The notes under the pieces were generated by a model. The model was not told the DNA's origin. It saw nothing but the letters and a program-made list of their open reading frames with translations, and did not search any database. From JAHEEL01 sp034660035 (GTDB lineage: Bacteria > Actinomycetota > Acidimicrobiia > Spongiisociales > UBA5794), in NCBI GenBank assembly GCA_034660035.1, contig JAYEIJ010000121.1:1-10418 (forward strand): a stretch of 10,418 bases of DNA. Direction: 5' to 3'. Position numbers and translations under genes: made by a program. Below, piece by piece: positions 5,801-10,418 of the stretch; position 1 is the first letter of the stretch; each line of letters begins with the position of its first letter.

Positions 5801-8800
5801 CTGGTTTGCTCTCCCACTCTCGTCCGATCGTTGAGCCGACGCTGCCGCCGATGTCGGTCGGTGCCGCACGCCCCGCCTCGCCGGTGCCCTCGACGAGGAT
5901 CTGATCCGCCGTCGGTGTCAGGTTGATGTCTCTCGGTCCCCGGCGCAGCGCTCCGTCGGCGTCGAATCGCACGACGACTTCTTTCCCCGACGTGTGGCCC
6001 GCTTGCAGGTCCTCCACCAGATCGGTGGCCTTCGCAAGTGCCTCGTCGTGTGCGGGCGTACCGGGCCGGTAGGGCGCCGTGATGTCGGCGACGGCGTTCA
6101 TCTCCACGCCGTGCTGGCCGCCGACGTCGGTCCTCCATCGGTTGATGACGCGCTCGTAGCGGTCCCCGCCGGTGAGGTACTTGCCCGTGGCCTTGTCCTT
6201 GAGCATCACCGCATCGATGTCGCCGGCGAACGGCTTCCCGGTTGCCGTGTCGATGATCCTGTCGCCCTCCATCCTCAGGACGTCATCGTCAAGGAGCTTC
6301 TGGAACTTGACGTCGTCGGAGAGCTTCGCGAACTCATCGGCTCGCTCTATGAGTCGCTTACTCACGTCGTCGTGGAGGTGGGCGGGGATCTTCGAAAGGT
6401 CCGGTTCGACGGGTTTGAAGTAGCCGACGAGTCCCTTGTCCGACGGCTTCGCACCGAGATAGGTGTCGAGTTCGTTGATGGTCTTCGCCTTGATGTCGAG
6501 CGGCTTGGGGAGCGCGGTCCCGTCGCGGATGTGCCGCATCGAGTCCATGTTCGTCGTTCGCGCGTAGATCTCGACGCCCTCGTCGGCGCAGATCTTGCCG
6601 GCCGCCTTGACGTCGCGAGCGGCGTAGCCGGTCTCGTGCAGATGATTGGCCGGAATGACGTCGCCCTCGCGGGCGAACGTCCGCAGGTAGTCGTCTTGCT
6701 TGCGGACGACATGCCCGGCCAACTCCTCAGCTTCCGCTGCTCGTCGAGCGACAGCATCCGGGATCTCCTCGCCCGCTTCCCGCGCGGCCCGCTTCGCCGC
6801 GATCTTCGCATTGACCCTTCTGACGAAGTCGTCGCTCGTTTGTGCTCCCGCCCGCTTCACCGCGGCCTCACTCGCCTCCTCAACGGCTTCTCGTCCCGCG
6901 GTCCCGCCGCCGCTCCACCGCTTCGCGATCACATCTCCAGCGATCTCACCGCCGATGTACCACGCCCCGGCTTTGACGACTTCCTTCGTGGCCTCCCATG
7001 AAGTGAGTTCCAGATTCTGCTCGGCCATCTTCTGATCGGCGGCCGTCTCCATGCCCCGCAGCGCGTCGAGCGGGATGAGGAGGAGTTCCGACTTGCCTGC
7101 GGTGAGCCCTGCAACGGCAACACGGATCGGAACCTCAGGATTGCGAACCAGCCATTCGGCGATGCGGCCACCGACCTCCCCCGTCACCGCTCCCGCTACC
7201 TTCCCCGTCCCCCAGGCCATCGTGTCGTGACAACCTTCCAGGAAGACACGCACGTCGCTCTTGTCGAAGTACCGATCCATGGCTGCCTGGTCACTACCGC
7301 GGCGCACGATCCCGTTGCGAATCTGTTCGAGCTGCTTCCACGAGGGCACCACGTCACGCTCGAGTTGGCGATCCAGGAAACCCGTGAGGTCGTCGTGCCC
7401 TTCTCGTTGCGCGATCTCCTCGATGCGATCGGTTTTCATCATGCGAAGCTGCCGATCTTGTCGCGCGGCGAGAGCCGCCGCATTCTCCGCGTCGGTTCGG
7501 TCACGGCAGCGCCGGGTGAACTTGGCCCACTCGTCGTCGGCGAATCGCTGATGAACGCTGAGCGCTGCGGCCCGTTGCTCGCGATTGCGCTGATCCCAGT
7601 ATCGATCTTCATCGGTGATCGGTGCGACCGTTCCACCGGCCCCTTCCTTGCGTCGGCGCGCCCACTCCAGCCACAGCCACGCACCTGCGGTCAACGTCGA
7701 CGCCACAGCGGCGCCGGCCTGAACGCCGGGCGGCACCATGGCGTTCTTGCCGGGTGTCACGTTTCCCGATGCCATGCGACCGACGCTGTAGTTGGTTGCG
7801 GGATCGGTCACGCTCAACAACACGGTGTGGTCCCCCGGCGCCGGTTGGGCGAGGGACCAGGATGCGGTGTTCCCCGACACGACCTCCGAAGCCGCCGGGG
7901 CGAACTCGATCATCCAGGTCACCAGAAGCGGGCCGATGTCGTCCCGGTCGCGTTCGAACGCGGTCGTGCACTGAAGCGTGTCGTCGCTCGAGACACCCGA
8001 ATTGCAGCCCACGCTCACGATGTGGAACCCGGCGACCTCCTCGCTCACCAACCCTCCGCCGACCTCGAGAGTCGTGTCGGAGTCGGAGGTGCGACCCTCG
8101 CCGACGGCCTGCACGCCGATGTCGTGGGTGCCCGAATCGGCGGAGCCCCAGGTCCAGGTTGCCAAGGTACCCGACTGGACGCTGCCGCCATCGAGGTACC
8201 AGTCGAACAGGGTCGTCTCGCCGACGTGTCTGCCCGTCACATTCGCAGTACAGACCACTGCATCTTCGGGCGCCGGCCTTGGTGGCGCGCATCCGATCGC
8301 CACTGAGAACGGTGGGCAGCCGTCATCCCCCTCACCCCACTCGGTCGGGCAGAGATCCTCGTCGTCGGGCACACCGTCGTTGTCCTGGTCTCCGGCCCCG
8401 ACGTGTTCGCTCACCCGGATGTCGAGAAACGCGTCGGTCGTGTCTCCACCGTCTGAGACGGTCACCTTGATCACGTGGTCCCCCGCGGTCGGCTTGCCCC
8501 ACGTCACAGATGGAGCCGACGGACCTTCCCTGGTCCCATCGACGTACCAGGCATAGGTGAGGTCATCGTTGTCCGGGTCGGTGGCATCGACGGAGAACAC
8601 AATCGAATCATCGGTCGTCGGATCTTTCGGCGACGCAGTGATGCCGCCCACTTCCGGAGCCTCGTTCGATTGCCAAACGACGTTCGTGACATCGGCCGAC
8701 CATGTCCCCAGTGTCGGGCAACCATCTCCCCAAGCCGTCGTCCGGTCCTTTTCCTTCGCGCAGTAGACACCATCGAAGGTGTAGAGATCAAAGTCGCCGG

Positions 8801-9386
8801 CAAGACGCCCCTCGGGCAGGATCGATCCCGCGATCGTGCCCCGCTGGTCCGGCCAGATCTCCGGTAGCGCACATGTCAGAGTCCAGTCCTCCGTGCCACA
8901 CCGCCACGTGAGTCCCGGTCCTTCCTTGTACCCCCATGCCTCGGCATAGAAGTCGAATTCGACGTCGAACGCTCCGGTCGCCCGATCGAGCGGGCCACTG
9001 AATGTGCCGTCGATCACGCCTATCTCGGCGTACCACGTCACCGGCTCGTAGATGCCACAGACGTGATCGCCCGGCACCGTGTGGCTGCCTTCGCCGCTAC
9101 CGCTGAAGCTTCCGCTGATCGTTCCCTCGACGAAGTCGGCTTCGATGTGGATCGGGCCTCCGATGATCGGTGGAACCGCAACGACGCACGTGTCGAGATC
9201 CTGACGGACGAGTTCCCAGGAACCGTCGAGGGTGACTTGCGCCGGTGTGTCGGCAAACGCCGCTCGCACAGGATTCGCCATCAGAACAGTGGAACAGAAC
9301 AACGCCGCTGCAAGGCCAATCGATGCAACCAGCAGACACCTGCCGGTGATCCGGCCGATCGTCTGCATCGTCGGGTTCCGACGCAT
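5793..9386 (-). CDS. Signal-anchored Ig/PKD-like protein with C-terminal EF/CyaA/ExoY-like cyclase domain
   Basis: A protein of 1197 residues. Order of parts: signal peptide (about 1-45, VRAAFA near the cut); Cys-rich beta domain (about 50-240); PKD/Ig-like domain (about 243-326); DQDNDGVPDDEDLCP calcium motif of thrombospondin type 3 kind (333-357); two further Ig-like domains (about 361-442 and 454-533); a membrane helix at 552-574 followed by ARRRK; a charged helical stretch; glycine-rich segments (719-824); and an Ala/Glu/Arg-rich linker. From about 915 it resembles the edema factor/CyaA/ExoY nucleotidyl cyclases: Arg943, Lys961 and Lys968 with Lys966 between them, GYF...DLSK near 988-999, GDID (Asp1056, Asp1058), and HGVEMN (His1092, Asn1097). 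All 12 ectodomain cysteines could pair. Start: ATG at 9386 has AGAAAGAAG six bases upstream; ATG at 9368 is possible. The stop overlaps the zinc-ribbon gene. It could be a receptor or a polymorphic toxin. Domain call from memory. Confidence 0.85.
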   Translation of the reverse strand: MRRNPTMQTIGRITGRCLLVASIGLAAALFCSTVLMANPVRAAFADTPAQVTLDGSWELVRQDLDTCVVAVPPIIGGPIHIEADFVEGTISGSFSGSGEGSHTVPGDHVCGIYEPVTWYAEIGVIDGTFSGPLDRATGAFDVEFDFYAEAWGYKEGPGLTWRCGTEDWTLTCALPEIWPDQRGTIAGSILPEGRLAGDFDLYTFDGVYCAKEKDRTTAWGDGCPTLGTWSADVTNVVWQSNEAPEVGGITASPKDPTTDDSIVFSVDATDPDNDDLTYAWYVDGTREGPSAPSVTWGKPTAGDHVIKVTVSDGGDTTDAFLDIRVSEHVGAGDQDNDGVPDDEDLCPTEWGEGDDGCPPFSVAIGCAPPRPAPEDAVVCTANVTGRHVGETTLFDWYLDGGSVQSGTLATWTWGSADSGTHDIGVQAVGEGRTSDSDTTLEVGGGLVSEEVAGFHIVSVGCNSGVSSDDTLQCTTAFERDRDDIGPLLVTWMIEFAPAASEVVSGNTASWSLAQPAPGDHTVLLSVTDPATNYSVGRMASGNVTPGKNAMVPPGVQAGAAVASTLTAGAWLWLEWARRRKEGAGGTVAPITDEDRYWDQRNREQRAAALSVHQRFADDEWAKFTRRCRDRTDAENAAALAARQDRQLRMMKTDRIEEIAQREGHDDLTGFLDRQLERDVVPSWKQLEQIRNGIVRRGSDQAAMDRYFDKSDVRVFLEGCHDTMAWGTGKVAGAVTGEVGGRIAEWLVRNPEVPIRVAVAGLTAGKSELLLIPLDALRGMETAADQKMAEQNLELTSWEATKEVVKAGAWYIGGEIAGDVIAKRWSGGGTAGREAVEEASEAAVKRAGAQTSDDFVRRVNAKIAAKRAAREAGEEIPDAVARRAAEAEELAGHVVRKQDDYLRTFAREGDVIPANHLHETGYAARDVKAAGKICADEGVEIYARTTNMDSMRHIRDGTALPKPLDIKAKTINELDTYLGAKPSDKGLVGYFKPVEPDLSKIPAHLHDDVSKRLIERADEFAKLSDDVKFQKLLDDDVLRMEGDRIIDTATGKPFAGDIDAVMLKDKATGKYLTGGDRYERVINRWRTDVGGQHGVEMNAVADITAPYRPGTPAHDEALAKATDLVEDLQAGHTSGKEVVVRFDADGALRRGPRDINLTPTADQILVEGTGEAGRAAPTDIGGSVGSTIGREWESKPDA
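5809..5815 (-). promoter_or_regulatory. Shine-Dalgarno of the zinc-ribbon gene
   Basis: GGGAGAG on the minus strand, eight bases before the ATG at 5800, inside the last codons of the large upstream gene. It fixes the start of the zinc-ribbon protein and lets it be translated from the same message. Confidence 0.6.
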
Positions 9387-9408
9387 CCCTGACTTCTTTC
9401 TGCAGGAT

Positions 9409-9446
9409 GACGAGCGGAGACGACCTATCGACCGTCTCCGCTCGTC
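9409..9446. repeat. Perfect 14-bp inverted repeat in the divergent control region
   Basis: The arms GACGAGCGGAGACG (9409-9422) and CGTCTCCGCTCGTC (9433-9446) are exact reverse complements around a 10-base spacer. The left arm lies 22 bases before the start of the large minus-strand gene, and the right arm is 99 bases before the HIT gene. No T-run follows on either strand and neither flanking gene ends here, so an ordinary terminator is unlikely. It is either an operator for a dimeric regulator or a strong stem in the 5' leader of the large gene, where it could limit translation. Confidence 0.75.
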
Positions 9447-9495
9447 GATCATGCCTCGCCCGTCTGGCCACCGCTACGGGCAAAAGTCCATGACT

Positions 9496-9512
9496 CATCC
9501 GGATACCGGATG
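9496..9512. promoter_or_regulatory. Possible operator dyad overlapping the HIT promoter
   Basis: CATCCGG, a 3-base spacer, and CCGGATG form a perfect 7-bp dyad. Its right end overlaps the candidate -35 of the HIT gene (9511-9516), a place where a bound repressor would block polymerase. Symmetry and position are seen; the function is inferred. Confidence 0.4.
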
Positions 9513-9538
9513 GACGCGGTCCGTCGCCTCGCTACGCT
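9511..9538 (+). promoter_or_regulatory. Leaderless-type promoter of the HIT gene
   Basis: TGGACG (9511-9516, -35-like), a 16-base spacer, then TACGCT (9533-9538, -10 of TANNNT class) ending seven bases before the ATG at 9546. Transcription should therefore begin at or beside the start codon. No Shine-Dalgarno is visible, consistent with a leaderless message. Confidence 0.55.
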
Positions 9539-9545
9539 CGGACGC

Positions 9546-9968
9546 ATGGCAACACTCTTCACGAAGATCATCGAAGGTGAGATCCCCGGACGGTTCGTCT
9601 GGCGCGACGATCGAGTGGTGGCGTTCCTCACGATCGCGCCGCTGGCCCCGGGCCACGTTCTCGTCGTTCCGATCCAGGAAGTCGACCACTGGATCGACCT
9701 CGATCCCGACGTGCTTGATCACCTCATGCGGGTCTCACAGACGATCGGGGTAGCCGTCGACCAGGCGTTCTCGCCGGAGAAAGTCGGGATGATGATCGCC
9801 GGCCTCGAGGTGCCCCACGTCCACGTCCACGTGGTGCCCATGGATACCGTGCGGGACCTCGATTTCGCAAACGCCGACCCGGACGCTTCCGCCGATTCGC
9901 TCGACGACGCGGCCGAGCGAATCCGTGCCGCGCTGGCTGGTCTCGATGGTGCCCAGGAACCCGACTGA
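9546..9968 (+). CDS. HIT-family nucleotide hydrolase
   Basis: A 140-residue histidine-triad protein, normal in length for the Hint-like branch. These are small cytosolic homodimers that hydrolyse or transfer nucleotidyl groups from substrates such as nucleoside phosphoramidates. The N-terminal FTKIIEGEIPGRFVWRDD and the LAPGHVLVVPIQEVDHW block are typical, and PHVHVHVVP contains the triad H-V-H-V-H-V-V with the catalytic middle histidine. An in-frame ATG twelve codons upstream is less likely, since family similarity starts at MATLFTKI and the -10 element at 9533 would lie inside the longer version. It is divergent from the large receptor/toxin-like gene across 159 bases and followed 28 bases later by the SRPBCC gene, which has its own promoter. 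Exact substrate not predictable. Confidence 0.93.
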   Translation: MATLFTKIIEGEIPGRFVWRDDRVVAFLTIAPLAPGHVLVVPIQEVDHWIDLDPDVLDHLMRVSQTIGVAVDQAFSPEKVGMMIAGLEVPHVHVHVVPMDTVRDLDFANADPDASADSLDDAAERIRAALAGLDGAQEPD

Positions 9969-9984
9969 CATCCCTCCGTCTCGC

Positions 9985-9990
9985 TATCCT
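9985..9990 (+). promoter_or_regulatory. Leaderless-type -10 element of the SRPBCC gene
   Basis: TATCCT ends six bases before the ATG at 9997 and lies in the 28-base gap after the HIT gene. CTGACA at 9965-9970 could be a -35, although its 14-base spacing is short. No Shine-Dalgarno is evident. The SRPBCC gene is probably transcribed from here as well as by read-through. Confidence 0.5.
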
Positions 9991-9996
9991 GCGGGC

Positions 9997-10418
9997 ATGC
10001 CGTCCGCCACCTTCACCGAAAACGTTGAGATCGATGCCGCCCCGGGTGACGTCTGGGATCGACTGCAGGAGCCAAGCATCTGGGAATCGGTTGGGCCGGT
10101 GCAGAAGGTCTGGGACCCCACGATCGAAGATGGTGTGCTCCTGGGGTTCAAGTGGTCGACCGACATCGGCGGGAAGGTCTACAAGGGCGTGGGTACAGCT
10201 CTCGAGCACGATCGACCCGACCGATACGTGCTCGACCTCGACGCAGGTGAGATGGCAGGCAAGGTCGCTGCGGACCTCTCCCCCGGCAATCCCGGAGGGA
10301 CGGCCGCCGAGGTCTCCATCGAACTCCGATCGAAGGGCATGCTCTCGTCGCTGTTCTTCCCTGCGATCAAGAACGCCGTCGGTTCCGGGTTCCCGGAGCA
10401 GGTGGCCGACATGGGTGT
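9997..10418 (+). CDS. SRPBCC (START/Bet v 1-like) fold protein, 3' end outside window
   Basis: The first 140 codons of a small cytosolic protein. The opening is typical of the polyketide cyclase/Bet v 1-like SRPBCC family: FTENVEIDAAPGDVWDRLQE (first strand and helix), then antiparallel strands (VLLGFKWST, GKVYKGVGTALEHDRPDRYV, AAEVSIELRSK), and the beginning of a C-terminal helix around FFPAIKNAVGSGFPEQV. These proteins form a hydrophobic cavity that binds lipids or other small ligands; some are enzymes or transport proteins, but the ligand cannot be told from sequence. Family members are usually about 140-160 residues, so only a short tail should lie beyond the window. The ATG at 9997 is preferred because TATCCT sits six bases upstream. 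It follows the HIT gene by 28 bases on the same strand. Confidence 0.85.
   Translation, partial: MPSATFTENVEIDAAPGDVWDRLQEPSIWESVGPVQKVWDPTIEDGVLLGFKWSTDIGGKVYKGVGTALEHDRPDRYVLDLDAGEMAGKVAADLSPGNPGGTAAEVSIELRSKGMLSSLFFPAIKNAVGSGFPEQVADMG

Noticed and set aside
7085..7120. Walker A-like AGLTAGKS in the large protein (residues about 759-766)
   Set aside because: The spacing is GxxxGK, not GxxxxGK, and no Walker B or nucleotide-binding context is seen; it lies in a glycine-rich hydrophobic stretch.
5994..8306. Two long plus-strand open frames (5994-7001 and 7227-8306)
   Set aside because: Both are antisense to the 1197-residue protein, show no motif or ribosome site, and have composition typical of shadow frames.

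Overview
The window is high-GC DNA with actinobacterial habits. Several genes have a TANNNT -10 hexamer only 6-7 bases before the start codon and no Shine-Dalgarno, as expected for leaderless transcripts. Genes are tightly packed, often with overlapping stop and start codons. I would guess Actinomycetota, possibly Acidimicrobiia, but no marker gene here fixes the lineage.

Layout. (1) Positions 1-2579, minus strand: a MetF-type 5,10-methylenetetrahydrofolate reductase, followed 9 bases later by a two-domain protein (aminoglycoside phosphotransferase-like kinase fused to a P-loop ATPase) that runs off the left edge. (2) Positions 2783-3568, plus strand: an inositol monophosphatase/CysQ/HisN-type phosphatase, divergent from metF. 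(3) Positions 3569-4121: no intact gene. It holds what looks like the middle of a decayed AbiE-type toxin-antitoxin operon: the tail of an AbiEi-like ORF joined by an ATGA overlap to the first 46 codons of an AbiEii-like ORF, followed by a small hairpin. (4) Positions 4122-9386, minus strand: a three-gene overlapping unit. The first gene encodes a 1197-residue protein with a signal peptide, Cys-rich and Ig/PKD-like extracellular domains, a thrombospondin type 3-like calcium motif, one strong membrane helix, and a large C-terminal part ending in a region resembling the EF/CyaA/ExoY nucleotidyl cyclase toxins. The second encodes an unrecognised 398-residue protein ending in two zinc ribbons. The third encodes a small polytopic membrane protein. 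(5) Positions 9387-9545: a divergent control region with a perfect 14-bp inverted repeat and a separate 7-bp dyad. (6) Positions 9546-10418, plus strand: a HIT-family hydrolase and an SRPBCC-fold protein cut by the right edge, each with its own leaderless-type promoter.

The most interesting part is the three-gene unit. The large protein could be a polymorphic toxin. However, the cleavable signal peptide, the single membrane helix and the RRRK cluster just after it predict that the cyclase-like region stays in the producer's cytoplasm, so it would be a transmembrane receptor with an EF/ExoY-like output. Overlaps of 8 and 4 bases suggest the other two proteins are made together with it, as partners, regulators or immunity factors. 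The rest is ordinary housekeeping gene content.
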